Positions 29,506 to 38,482 of a DNA stretch of 64,000 bases are shown here, in pieces. This stretch comes from JAOUJD01 sp963811265. GTDB taxonomy: Bacteria > Pseudomonadota > Gammaproteobacteria > Burkholderiales > Burkholderiaceae_F. Position 1 is the stretch's first letter. Every line of letters begins with the position of its first letter. The position numbers and the translations under genes were made by a program. Under the pieces are notes generated by a model that saw nothing but the letters and a program-made list of their open reading frames with translations, was not told where the DNA came from and did no database searches. The DNA lies in NCBI GenBank assembly GCA_963811265.1, contig CAWEQS010000025.1:62001-126000 (forward strand), given 5' to 3'.

Positions 29506-31086
29506 CTACTTGGCGGGGCGCGTCTCGAACGCGAACGTGTACTGGTCGGCGCGCGCCTTGTAGGCCAGGTCCTTGCGCGTGGCCCACGTGCTGACCTCGT
29601 AGTGCAGCGGGACCAGGCCCATCAGTTCGCCGACCGCCTTTTCGGACGCCCGCGCCAGCATGATGCCGCGCTTGGTGTCGTCGATCGTCGTCATCGCCTG
29701 CGTCAGCAGGGCGTCCACGCCGGCGTCGGAGAAGCGGCCGCGGTTGGCGGTCCCGAGGCCCGCCTTCTGGTCGAAGCTGGCCAGCAGCGCGCGCAGCGGC
29801 GACGATGTTTCCCCGGTTTCCGCGCCCCATCCGGCGAGCAGGAAGCTGAACTCCAGCTTCGTGCCGCGCGAGAAGAACACGTTCGACGGCATCGTCTCCA
29901 GCTTGGTCGGGATGCCGTTGCGCGACAGGTACTGCGCGACGGCCTGGGCGACCTGCGCGTCGTTGATGTAGCGGTTGTTCGGCGCGTGCAGCGTCAGGCC
30001 GAATCCGTTGGGGTAGCCCGCTTCGGCCAGAAGCTTCTTCGCGCCCTCGGGGTCGTATTTCTCGGGCTTCAGCGTCTTGCTGGTGCCGAAGAACGTCTCG
30101 GGCAGCAGTTGCCCGGCCGCGACCGCCTGGCCTTCCATGATGCGCGAGACGATGGTGTCGCGGTCGATCATCTTCGAGATCGCCCTGCGAACGCGCGCAT
30201 CGCGCAGCGGATTCGCTTCCATCGGCTTGCCGTCGGTGGTCGTGACGAACGGCGAGTTCTTCTCGCGGCCGGAGTCCATGTGCAGGTAGACGATCCGGTT
30301 GGACACCGCGGACGAAATCGTGACGCGGTTGTCCTTCGACAGCTTGGCGATGTCCGCCGTCGGCACGCCCTCGATCATCTGGACGTCGCCAGCGAGCAGC
30401 GCGGCCACTCGGGCCGGCGCGCTCGGGATCATCTTGAAGCGGACGTTGTCCCACGCCGGCTTCTGGCCGTAGTAGGCGTCGTTGCGCTTCAGCACCACGC
30501 GGTCGCCGGCGACGTACTCGACCAGGCGGTACGGCCCGGTGCCGATCATCGCCTTGCCGGAGTTGAAGTCCTCGGTCTTCGCCGTCTCCGCCACCGACTT
30601 CGGCAGGATCATCACGGCGACCATGTCGTTCGGCAGCAGCGGGTGCGGCTTGTCGGTCTTCAGCCGCAGCGTCAGCGGATCGACGGCCTTGATCTCGACG
30701 ATCGGCCGCACGAAGAAGGCGAACGACGCCGGGCTGTTCGGCACGTTCGGCACGCGCTTGAAGGTGGCGATCACGTCGTCGGCGGTGAAGTTCTGGCCGT
30801 TGTGGAACTTCACGCCCTTGCGCAGCTTGATCTCCCACTCCAGGTCGTTGATCGACTTCCACGACTCCGCGAGGCCCGGCTGCATGCGCTGGCTCTCGTC
30901 CTGCCTGACGAGGGTCTCGAACACGTGGCGGCCGAGGCTGTTGTTCGGCGTCAGGTTGTGGAAGTGCGGGTCGAGCGACGTCACCGGCGTGGACAGCCCG
31001 ATCGTCAGGTCGGCCGCGTGGGCCGAGGCGCCGAGCGCGAGCGACAGGACGGCTGCGCCGACGGCGCGATGGAAAGTGCGCAACAT
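29506..31086 (-). CDS. Peptide-type ABC transporter substrate-binding protein (SBP family 5)
   Basis: The 526-residue periplasmic protein has a signal peptide (LRTFHRAVGAAVLSLALGASAHA) and the family-5 core: PVTSLDPHFHNLTPNN, LAESWKSINDLEWEIKLRKGVKFHNGQNFTADDV, GTGPYRLVEY and DARVRRAISKMIDRD. GGAGG lies just upstream of the ATG. It is the first gene of the minus-strand unit. The family binds peptides, nickel chelates, glutathione and other solutes, so the ligand cannot be named from sequence. It faces the isochorismatase-fold gene across a 160-base divergent promoter region. Confidence 0.93.
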   Translation of the reverse strand: MLRTFHRAVGAAVLSLALGASAHAADLTIGLSTPVTSLDPHFHNLTPNNSLGRHVFETLVRQDESQRMQPGLAESWKSINDLEWEIKLRKGVKFHNGQNFTADDVIATFKRVPNVPNSPASFAFFVRPIVEIKAVDPLTLRLKTDKPHPLLPNDMVAVMILPKSVAETAKTEDFNSGKAMIGTGPYRLVEYVAGDRVVLKRNDAYYGQKPAWDNVRFKMIPSAPARVAALLAGDVQMIEGVPTADIAKLSKDNRVTISSAVSNRIVYLHMDSGREKNSPFVTTTDGKPMEANPLRDARVRRAISKMIDRDTIVSRIMEGQAVAAGQLLPETFFGTSKTLKPEKYDPEGAKKLLAEAGYPNGFGLTLHAPNNRYINDAQVAQAVAQYLSRNGIPTKLETMPSNVFFSRGTKLEFSFLLAGWGAETGETSSPLRALLASFDQKAGLGTANRGRFSDAGVDALLTQAMTTIDDTKRGIMLARASEKAVGELMGLVPLHYEVSTWATRKDLAYKARADQYTFAFETRPAK

Positions 31087-31246
31087 GGGTTCCTCCGGAC
31101 CGTGAGGCCGCTAGCTTATCCCTTCGGCGCGGGCGCCCGCCGTATCGCGGCTCGGGCAGCCTGGAGGCAGGTGAAAACCCGCGGGGGCGGTGCGTCGCGC
31201 GAGTCCGGTGCTAGGCTCCCGCGCCTCGAAAAGCAAGGAGCCTGCC

Positions 31247-31867
31247 GTGAAATCACCGTTGATGCATCTCGCCGCGGCCCTGGCCGCGCTGATCCCCGCG
31301 CTGTCCGGCGCACAGACCATCGTCGACGAGTGGCCGAACGTGAAGGCGCCCCCGGCGCCCGCGCTGAAGCCGGTGACCGTCGATCCGAAGACGACCGCCC
31401 TGCTGATGCTCGACTTCGTCGCGCCCAACTGCAATCCGCGGCCGCGCTGCCTGGCCTCGGTGCCGGCCGCGAAGAAGTTCCTCGCTGAAGCCCGCGCCCG
31501 CGGCATGATGGTCGCGCACGCGACGACGTCCGCCACCAAGGCGGCCGACATCCTGCCGGACCTGGCGCCGCTCGCCGACGAGCCCGTGGTGACGTCGGGC
31601 GTCGACAAGTTCCGCAACACCGAGCTCGAGAAGATCCTGAAGGACAAGGGCATCCAGCACGTCATCACCATCGGCACCGCGGCCCACGGCGCCGTGATGT
31701 ACACGGCCAGCGGCGCGGTGCTGCGCGGCATGAAGGTGATCTTCCCGGTGGACGGCGTGTCCGCCAGCGACCCGTTCTCCGAGCAGTACGTGGCCTGGCA
31801 CATGGTCAACGCGCCGGTCATCGGGCCGAACGTCACGCTGACGAAGTTCGACCTCCTGAAGTTCTGA
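31247..31867 (+). CDS. Exported isochorismatase-fold protein, catalytic residues altered
   Basis: The 206-residue product starts at GTG 31247, with AAGGAG seven bases upstream. It has a signal peptide ending near ALSGAQ, so it is periplasmic. The isochorismatase/cysteine-hydrolase fold is visible from ALLMLDFVAP (Asp conserved) through KFRNTELEKILKDKGIQHVITIGTAAHG to AVLRGMKVIFPVDGVSA. The usual nucleophilic cysteine after the G-x-x-T block is alanine here (TAAHGAV). The catalytic lysine is not at its expected position. Two cysteines (NCNPRPRC) lie near the N-terminal loop. A reliable terminator follows. Function unknown. Confidence 0.82.
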   Translation: MKSPLMHLAAALAALIPALSGAQTIVDEWPNVKAPPAPALKPVTVDPKTTALLMLDFVAPNCNPRPRCLASVPAAKKFLAEARARGMMVAHATTSATKAADILPDLAPLADEPVVTSGVDKFRNTELEKILKDKGIQHVITIGTAAHGAVMYTASGAVLRGMKVIFPVDGVSASDPFSEQYVAWHMVNAPVIGPNVTLTKFDLLKF

Positions 31868-31894
31868 CCTTCGGCGCTGGCAGGCAAGAGCCAC

Positions 31895-31921
31895 GGGCCG
31901 GTCCGACGACCGGCCCTTTTT
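31895..31921 (+). terminator. Rho-independent terminator
   Basis: A 9-bp perfect stem (GGGCCGGTC at 31895-31903 with GACCGGCCC at 31908-31916) has a four-base loop and is followed by five Ts. It lies 28 bases after the isochorismatase-fold gene and closes that transcript before the amino-acid transporter genes. Confidence 0.93.
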
Positions 31922-32045
31922 GTTGGCAGTCCACGCGGAGTGCGACTGGCCGGGGTATCTTTGCCAGCCTGAAGCACAACGATGAGCGGTCCCGGCCCGG
32001 GACCCGCTTTGGCCTTGTTGTCAGTTCCACCCTGGGGAGGTTTGT

Positions 32046-33071
32046 ATGTCGAGAAAGCAATGGATTGCCGGCGCCACCGCAGCGCTGGTCCTTGGCGTCA
32101 CCGCCGGCACCGCCGTCGCCGGCCCGACGCTCGATGCCATCAAGCAGCGCGGGACCCTGGTCTGCGGCGTGCATACCGGCCTGACCGGCTTCTCCGCGCC
32201 GGACAAGTCGGGCAAGTACGCCGGGCACGACGTGGACTTCTGCAAGGCGCTCGCGGCGGCCATCCTCAACAGCGAGGACAAGGTCAAGTACGTGCCGCTG
32301 ACGGCGCAGCAGCGTTTCACCGCGTTGCAGTCCGGCGAGATCGACATCCTGTCGCGCAACACGACGTGGAATTCGAAGCGCGACACGACGATGGGCTCGG
32401 TGTTCGCCGGCGTGTGGTTCTACGACGGCCAGGCCTTCGTGGTGAACAGCAAGAAGAACCCGAAGGTCAAGAAGCTCGCCGACCTCAACAAGGCTTCCGT
32501 CTGCGTCGAGACGGGCACGACCACCGAACGCAACCTCGCCGACTACGCGCGCGCGAACAAGCTGACGTTCAAGCCGGTCGTCTTCGAAGGGCAGGAAGCC
32601 ACCGAGAAGGCCTTCCAGTCCGGCCGCTGCGACGCCTACACGACCGACGCCTCGGGCATCGCCGCGATGCTGGTGAACCTGCCGAGCAAGGCGGACTACA
32701 CCGTGCTGCCGGACATCATCTCGAAGGAACCGCTCGGGCCGATGCTGCGCCGGAACGACCAGGAGTTCTTCGCCATCGTGCGCTGGATGATCTTCGCGCT
32801 GCAGCAGGCCGAAGAGTCCGGCGTGACCAAGGCGAACGTCGCGCAGATGAAGAAGGAGAGCAAGGACCCGGCGATCCAGCGCCTGACCGGCGCGACCGGT
32901 GAAGTCGGCAAGGGTCTCGGCCTCGATGCCGACTGGGCCGTTCGCGCGATTTCGGCGGTCGGCAACTACGGCGAGATCTACGACCGCAACATCAAGCCGC
33001 TGGGCCTGTCGCGCAGCCAGAACGCACTCTGGAACAAGGGCGGCCTGATGTATCCGGTGCCGATGGACTGA
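32046..33071 (+). CDS. Amino-acid ABC transporter substrate-binding protein (AapJ type)
   Basis: The 341-residue periplasmic SBP family-3 protein has a signal peptide ending AVAG, the block LDAIKQRGTLVCGVHTGLTG, and FTALQSGEIDILSRNTTWNSKRD, typical of AapJ/BztA general L-amino-acid binders. A GGGGAGG ribosome-binding site precedes the ATG. Genes for two permeases and an ATPase follow in the order of aapJQMP. The range of amino acids bound is inferred from the family only. Confidence 0.93.
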   Translation: MSRKQWIAGATAALVLGVTAGTAVAGPTLDAIKQRGTLVCGVHTGLTGFSAPDKSGKYAGHDVDFCKALAAAILNSEDKVKYVPLTAQQRFTALQSGEIDILSRNTTWNSKRDTTMGSVFAGVWFYDGQAFVVNSKKNPKVKKLADLNKASVCVETGTTTERNLADYARANKLTFKPVVFEGQEATEKAFQSGRCDAYTTDASGIAAMLVNLPSKADYTVLPDIISKEPLGPMLRRNDQEFFAIVRWMIFALQQAEESGVTKANVAQMKKESKDPAIQRLTGATGEVGKGLGLDADWAVRAISAVGNYGEIYDRNIKPLGLSRSQNALWNKGGLMYPVPMD

Positions 33072-33162
33072 TCGAGCGCTGATCCCATCCCTCCGGCGGG
33101 CACTCCGCCGGAGGCGCTTGCCCTGCTCCTCACTTGCCGTGCTTGCGCGCGGCAGCGCGTCC

Positions 33163-34302
33163 ATGTGGGCTTCCGAACGATTCCGGAACCTCGTCTCCCA
33201 GCTGGCGCTGGTCGCCCTGATCGTCGCGATCGCCGGCTACGCGGCGCACAACCTGGTCCACAACCTGGAGAGCCGCTCGATCACGATCGGCTTCTCATAC
33301 CTGTCGCAGGAAGCCGGCTTCGACATCTCAGAGAAGCTGCTGGAGTACGACCCGACCCACTCGTACGGCCGCGCCTTCGTCGTCGGCCTGCTCAACACGC
33401 TGTTCGTTTCCGCGGTGGCGATCGTCGCCGCGAGCGTCCTCGGCCTCGCGATCGGCATTGCGCGGCTGTCGCCGAACTGGCTCCTCGCCAAACTCGCCGG
33501 CATGTACATCGAGTCGGTGCGCAACGTTCCGCTGATCCTCCAGTTGCTGCTCTGGTACGGGGTCATCACCGACGTGCTGCCGTCGGCCGCCGAGGCCCTG
33601 CGCATCGGGCCGGCGTACCTGAGCCAGCGTGGCCTCAGCCTTCCGTGGCCCGAGGCCCACGCGGGCTGGTCCGCCGCGCTGTTCGGACTGGTGATCGCGT
33701 TCATCGCGACCATCGCGTGGTGGCGCCGGTCCGTGCGTGTTCAGTTGCGCAAGGGCCGTGCCCCGGCCGTCGTCTGGCCCGGCGTCGCCTTCTTCCTCGT
33801 GTTGCCGGCGATCGGCTGGGCGCTGTTCGGCGCGCCGACCGGATTTTCGACGCCGGTGCTCGGCGGCTTCGACTTCGAAGGGGGGAAGAACGTCTCGCCT
33901 GAATTCACCGCGCTCTTCCTCGGCCTTTCGATCTACACCGCGGCCTTCATCGCCGAGATCGTGCGCGGCGGCATCCAGGCGGTGCCGAAGGGCCAGACCG
34001 AGGCGTCCGAGGCGCTCGGGCTCTCGCGCGGCCAGCGCCTGCGCCTGGTGATCCTGCCGCAGGCGCTGCGCGTGATCATTCCGCCGCTGACCTCGCAGTA
34101 CCTGAACCTGACCAAGAACTCCTCGCTGGCCGTCGCGATCGGCTACCCGGACCTGGTCAGCGTCTCCAACACCACGCTCAACCAGACCGGTCAGGCGATC
34201 GAGGCGATCTCGCTGATGATGGCCGTGTACCTGACGCTGTCGCTCGCGATCTCGGGGTTGATGAACTGGTACAACCATCGCGTGAAGCTGGTGGAACGGT
34301 GA
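33163..34302 (+). CDS. Amino-acid ABC transporter permease (AapQ/BztB type)
   Basis: The 379-residue permease is longer than His/Glu-type permeases because of an insert between helices, as in AapQ. It shows SYLSQEAGFDISE and GLLNTLFVSAVAIVAASVLG, then the EAA loop VRGGIQAVPKGQTEASEALGLSRGQ. ATG 33163 is preferred over the upstream TTG 33118 that also fits the frame. The stop overlaps the next gene (GTGA). Confidence 0.93.
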   Translation: MWASERFRNLVSQLALVALIVAIAGYAAHNLVHNLESRSITIGFSYLSQEAGFDISEKLLEYDPTHSYGRAFVVGLLNTLFVSAVAIVAASVLGLAIGIARLSPNWLLAKLAGMYIESVRNVPLILQLLLWYGVITDVLPSAAEALRIGPAYLSQRGLSLPWPEAHAGWSAALFGLVIAFIATIAWWRRSVRVQLRKGRAPAVVWPGVAFFLVLPAIGWALFGAPTGFSTPVLGGFDFEGGKNVSPEFTALFLGLSIYTAAFIAEIVRGGIQAVPKGQTEASEALGLSRGQRLRLVILPQALRVIIPPLTSQYLNLTKNSSLAVAIGYPDLVSVSNTTLNQTGQAIEAISLMMAVYLTLSLAISGLMNWYNHRVKLVER

Positions 34303-35399
34303 GCGCCACGGCGATCCGTCCCGTCACTCAACGCACGCCGGGCGCGCGCGCGCTCGGCTGGCTGCGCGCCAACCTGTTCTCCTCGCCCGGAAACACGCTC
34401 ACCACGGTCCTGGTGGCGGCGCTGATTGCGTGGCTGGGCGGGAAGTTCCTCTCCTGGGCCGTGCTCGACGCGGTCTGGGGCCGCGTCGGCGTGGCCGCCT
34501 GCAACGCGGTCATGGGTGAGGGCGCGTGCTGGGCCGTGGTCGCCGAAAAGTGGCGGCAGATGCTGTTCGGCATCTATCCGCAGGCCGAACAGTGGCGACC
34601 CGCGGCCGCCGTGCTCCTGCTGTGCGCCATGCTCGTGGTGACTGCGATGCGCGAGTTCTGGCAGGTGCGGCGGTTCGCCGCGGTCTGGGTCCTCGGCACT
34701 GCACTGTGCGCCTGGCTGATGGGCGGAGGCTTCGGCCTGACCCGTGTCGAGACCGCGCAGTGGGGTGGCCTGCCGATCACGCTGATGCTGGCCATCTACG
34801 GGACGCTGCTGGCCTTCCCGCTCGGCGTGCTGCTGGCGCTCGGCCGGCGTTCGCAGCTGCCGATCATCCGCTCGGTGTCGATCGCGTACATCGAACTGGT
34901 GCGCGGCGTGCCGCTGATCACGGTGCTGTTCATGGCCTCGATCATGTTCGCGCTGTTCATGCCGGAAGGGATCAGCTTCGACAAGCTGCTGCGCGCGCAG
35001 GTGGCGATCATCCTGTTCAACGCCGCGTACATCGCCGAAGTCGTGCGCGGCGGCCTGCAGGCGCTGCCGAGGGGCCAGTACGAGGCGGCGCACGCGCTGG
35101 GGCTCGGCTACTGGAAGACGCACCTGCTGGTCATCCTGCCCCAGGCGCTGAAGGTCACCATCCCGGCGCAGGTGAACAGCTTCATCGACAACTTCAAGGA
35201 CACGTCGCTGGTCATCATCGTGTCGATCTTCGACTTCCTCTACGCCGTCAAGCAGTCGGTCGTCAGCGACCTCGACTGGCGGCACTACTTCATCGAGGGG
35301 TACCTGTTCGCGATGGCCGTCTACTGGGTCTTCTGCTACGCCATGAGCCGCTACAGCCAGTGGCTCGAACGGCACCTCAACCGCGACCACCGCGCCTGA
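34299..35399 (+). CDS. Amino-acid ABC transporter permease (AapM/BztC type)
   Basis: The 366-residue permease partners the preceding gene. Landmarks are SSPGNTLTTVLVAALI, WGGLPITLMLAIYGTLLAFPLGVLLALGRRS, SIAYIELVRGVPLITVLFMAS, and the EAA loop VRGGLQALPRGQYEAAHALGL. It starts at GTG inside the stop of the AapQ-type gene, and its stop is two bases before the ATPase ATG. Confidence 0.93.
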   Translation: MSATAIRPVTQRTPGARALGWLRANLFSSPGNTLTTVLVAALIAWLGGKFLSWAVLDAVWGRVGVAACNAVMGEGACWAVVAEKWRQMLFGIYPQAEQWRPAAAVLLLCAMLVVTAMREFWQVRRFAAVWVLGTALCAWLMGGGFGLTRVETAQWGGLPITLMLAIYGTLLAFPLGVLLALGRRSQLPIIRSVSIAYIELVRGVPLITVLFMASIMFALFMPEGISFDKLLRAQVAIILFNAAYIAEVVRGGLQALPRGQYEAAHALGLGYWKTHLLVILPQALKVTIPAQVNSFIDNFKDTSLVIIVSIFDFLYAVKQSVVSDLDWRHYFIEGYLFAMAVYWVFCYAMSRYSQWLERHLNRDHRA

Positions 35400-35401
35400 C
35401 C

Positions 35402-36173
<772 letters not shown>

Positions 36174-36186
36174 AGGGGCCGGATGT

Positions 36187-36211
36187 GAAAACGCCCCGGG
36201 GCACCGGGCGT
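36187..36211 (-). terminator. Probable terminator downstream of tRNA-Phe
   Basis: Read on the minus strand, ACGCCC pairs with GGGCGT (outer arms 36206-36211 and 36191-36196) around a GC-rich loop and is followed by four Ts. It lies downstream of the minus-strand tRNA-Phe and just beyond the end of the convergent ABC ATPase gene, and may serve both strands. Confidence 0.6.
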
Positions 36212-36213
36212 TG

Positions 36214-36231
36214 ATCTGGTGGCCAAGGACG
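36214..36231 (-). repeat. 18-bp duplicate of the tRNA-Phe 3' end
   Basis: Positions 36214-36231 repeat exactly the 18 bases at 36271-36288, which are the 3' end of tRNA-Phe (acceptor strand, CCA and three flanking bases). The copies are 57 bases apart. An 8-bp inverted repeat (36221-36228 with 36238-36245) overlaps the distal copy. Duplicated tRNA 3' ends are typical of integrase attachment sites, but no integrase or cargo lies between the copies. Confidence 0.7.
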
Positions 36232-36273
36232 AATCGCCCTTGGCCGATTTTGGCTCGCTCGCTCGCCGAAATC

Positions 36274-36349
36274 TGGTGGCCAAGGACGGAATTGAACCGC
36301 CGACACAAGGATTTTCAATCCTCTGCTCTACCGACTGAGCTACTTGGCC
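36274..36349 (-). tRNA. tRNA-Phe (GAA anticodon)
   Basis: This is a 76-base cloverleaf on the minus strand: acceptor GGCCAAG/CTTGGCC, D arm GCTCAGTCGGTAGAGC, anticodon stem-loop with loop TTGAAAA giving GAA, T arm with GGTTCAATTCC, and encoded CCA. The sequence around the anticodon matches bacterial tRNA-Phe. Confidence 0.97.
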
Positions 36350-36452
36350 TCGCTTCGCTTGACCGCAAGGCATCTCGCGAAGGGCGCGAAGTATAACGGA
36401 CCGGGCTTTCCCTCCCAAATCCGGGGGTCGGGCGGCTGCGATAATCCGCGCC

Positions 36453-37629
36453 ATGGATTCCCTTCGTTTCGACGTGGCCGTGGTCGGTCCCGGTGTCGCC
36501 GGCCTGGCGACGGCGCTGGGCCTCGCGCAGCAGGGCCTGAAGGTCGCCCTGGTCGGGCCGCGTGCCCGCATTCACCAGCCTGCACCCGAGGCACCCTGGG
36601 ACGCGCGCATCTATGCGCTGGCGCCGGGCAGCGCGGCGCTGCTCGAGCGGCTCGGCGTCTGGGGCAGGGTCGACGCGGAGCGTGTGTGCCCGGTGGAGCG
36701 GATGCGGGTCTTCGGCGACGCCGGCGATGAACTGACGTTCGACGCCTATGCGGCGACGGTCGAGCGACTGGCGACCATCGTCGAGGAGTCGGAACTGGCG
36801 CGCGTGCTGGATGCGGCGTGCGATTACCAGCCGGCCATCACGCGCATCGACGCGGCGTTCCAGGCGCTCGAAACGCCGTCGTCCGGAACGGCGGAACTAC
36901 AACTCGCCGATGGTCGCCGCGTGTCGGTGGCGCTGCTCGTGGGCGCCGACGGCGCGAATTCGGCAGTGCGCGCGGCCGCCGGCATCAGCGCGGAACTCAA
37001 GCCGTACCTGCAGACCGCGCTGGTCGCGAACTTCGAGTGCGAGCGGCCCCACCTGAACACGGCGTGGCAGTGGTTCACCGACGAAGGCATCGTCGCGCTG
37101 CTTCCGATGCCCGGCCATCGCGTGTCGCTCGTGTGGTCGGCCCCCGAGGCGCTGGCGCCGCAGCTGCAGGCACTCGATCCCGCCGCCTTCGCGGAGCGCG
37201 TCGCCGCGCGCGCGCGGCACGTGCTGGGGATCCTTGACGCTGCTCGGCGCCGTGCACGCGTTCCCGCTGCGACTGCTCACCGTCGGGCGACTCGTCGGCC
37301 CGTCGCTGGCGCTGGTCGGCGACGCCGCGCACGTGGTGCATCCGCTGGCGGGACAAGGGCTCAACCTCGGCTTGCAGGACGTCGGCGCACTGCTGGAGAT
37401 CGTCGGCGAGCGCGAGCCCTTCCGGGCCTGCGGCGATCCTGTCGTGCTTCGCCGCTACGAGCGCGCGCGTGCCGAATCGATCGGCCTGATGCGCTTCGCG
37501 ACCGACGGCCTGGCGCGGCTGTTTGCCGTCGACGATCCGCTCGTGCGGGGAGCCCGCAATGCGGGTATGTCCCTGGTCAATCGCCTCGGCCCACTTAAGA
37601 GCCGGCTGATCCGCCAGGCGCTCGGTTGA
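36453..37629 (+). pseudogene. UbiH/UbiF/COQ6-family FAD monooxygenase, single-base frameshift
   Basis: This flavin hydroxylase of ubiquinone ring modification is split by one base. The first part starts MDSLRFDVAVVGPGVAGLAT with the FAD dinucleotide fold and contains the GADGANSAVR motif. The second part, in another frame from about 37231, contains LVGDAAHVVHPLAGQGLNLGLQD, the second FAD motif. Deleting one G from the four-G run at 37226-37229 joins them into about 391 residues reading HVLGSLTLLGAVHAFPL. All motifs are intact, so a sequencing error is likely. Which ubiquinone hydroxylation it performs cannot be told. dsbC follows after 79 bases. Confidence 0.88.
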
Positions 37630-37708
37630 ACCCGACCGGCAGCGCCCTGTCTACCCTGAACCTGCACGTCGCCTCGGTACACTGGCGGCCATCACGTTGG
37701 AGAACACG

Positions 37709-38482
37709 ATGAAGAGTTGGCTGCGGCACGCGAGCGTGCTGGCAATGACGTTGGTGTGCACGACGGCGCTCGCCCAGGCGCCCGCTCCGGCACCCGCCAA
37801 AGCGACCGCTTCGAAGGCCGACCCGGCGGCGGCAAGCACCGAGGCGCAGGTCGCGGCGCGGTTCGCCGAGCGGTCCGGCGGATCGAAGCCCGACCAGGTG
37901 TTCAAGGGTCCCGGCGGCCTGTTCGAAGTGCTGATCGGGGGCGAGCTGTACTACGTGGATGCCCAGGTCAACTTCGTGATCGCCGGCCGCATGTTCGACG
38001 CCCGCACGCGCGAGGACCTGACGCAGAAGCGCATCGACACCGCGCTGAAGGTGGACTTCAAGTCGCTCCCGCTCGATCGCGCCATCAAGACGACGCGCGG
38101 CAACGGCTCGCGCACGATCGTCACCTTCGAGGACCCGAACTGCCAGTACTGCAAGCGGTTGTGGCAGACGATGGGGGACCTGAAGGACGTGACGATCTAC
38201 ACGTTCCTCTACCCGATCCTCTCTGCCGACTCGGGCGTCAAGTCGAAGGCGATCTGGTGCTCGAAGGATCGCGCCGCCGCGTGGGACCAGTACATGGTCG
38301 GCGGCAAGGCGCCCGCCGCTGCCGCGGAAGACTGCAAGCATCCGATCGACCAGAACGTCGCGCTCGGCCGCACGCTCGGCATCAACGGCACGCCGACGAT
38401 CATCTTCACCGACGGTTCGCGGGCAGCCGGCGCGCTGCCCGTGCCGATGATCGAGCAGCGGATCGCGTCGGCGAAGAAGTAG
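37709..38482 (+). CDS. dsbC: Thiol:disulfide interchange protein DsbC family
   Basis: DsbC is a periplasmic disulfide isomerase. The 257-residue product has a signal peptide (ending TTALAQ), an Ala/Pro-rich linker, the N-terminal dimerisation domain (YYVDAQVNFVIAGRMFDA), and a thioredoxin-fold domain with active-site CQYC in FEDPNCQYCKRL and the cis-proline in GTPTIIF. ATG 37709 with GGAGA upstream is chosen. DsbG is an alternative, but the linker and dimerisation region look DsbC-like. Confidence 0.9.
   Translation: MKSWLRHASVLAMTLVCTTALAQAPAPAPAKATASKADPAAASTEAQVAARFAERSGGSKPDQVFKGPGGLFEVLIGGELYYVDAQVNFVIAGRMFDARTREDLTQKRIDTALKVDFKSLPLDRAIKTTRGNGSRTIVTFEDPNCQYCKRLWQTMGDLKDVTIYTFLYPILSADSGVKSKAIWCSKDRAAAWDQYMVGGKAPAAAAEDCKHPIDQNVALGRTLGINGTPTIIFTDGSRAAGALPVPMIEQRIASAKK

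Noticed and set aside
36213..36350. An integrated mobile element at tRNA-Phe
   Set aside because: Only an 18-bp repeat is present; there is no integrase, transposase or cargo, so no element is called.
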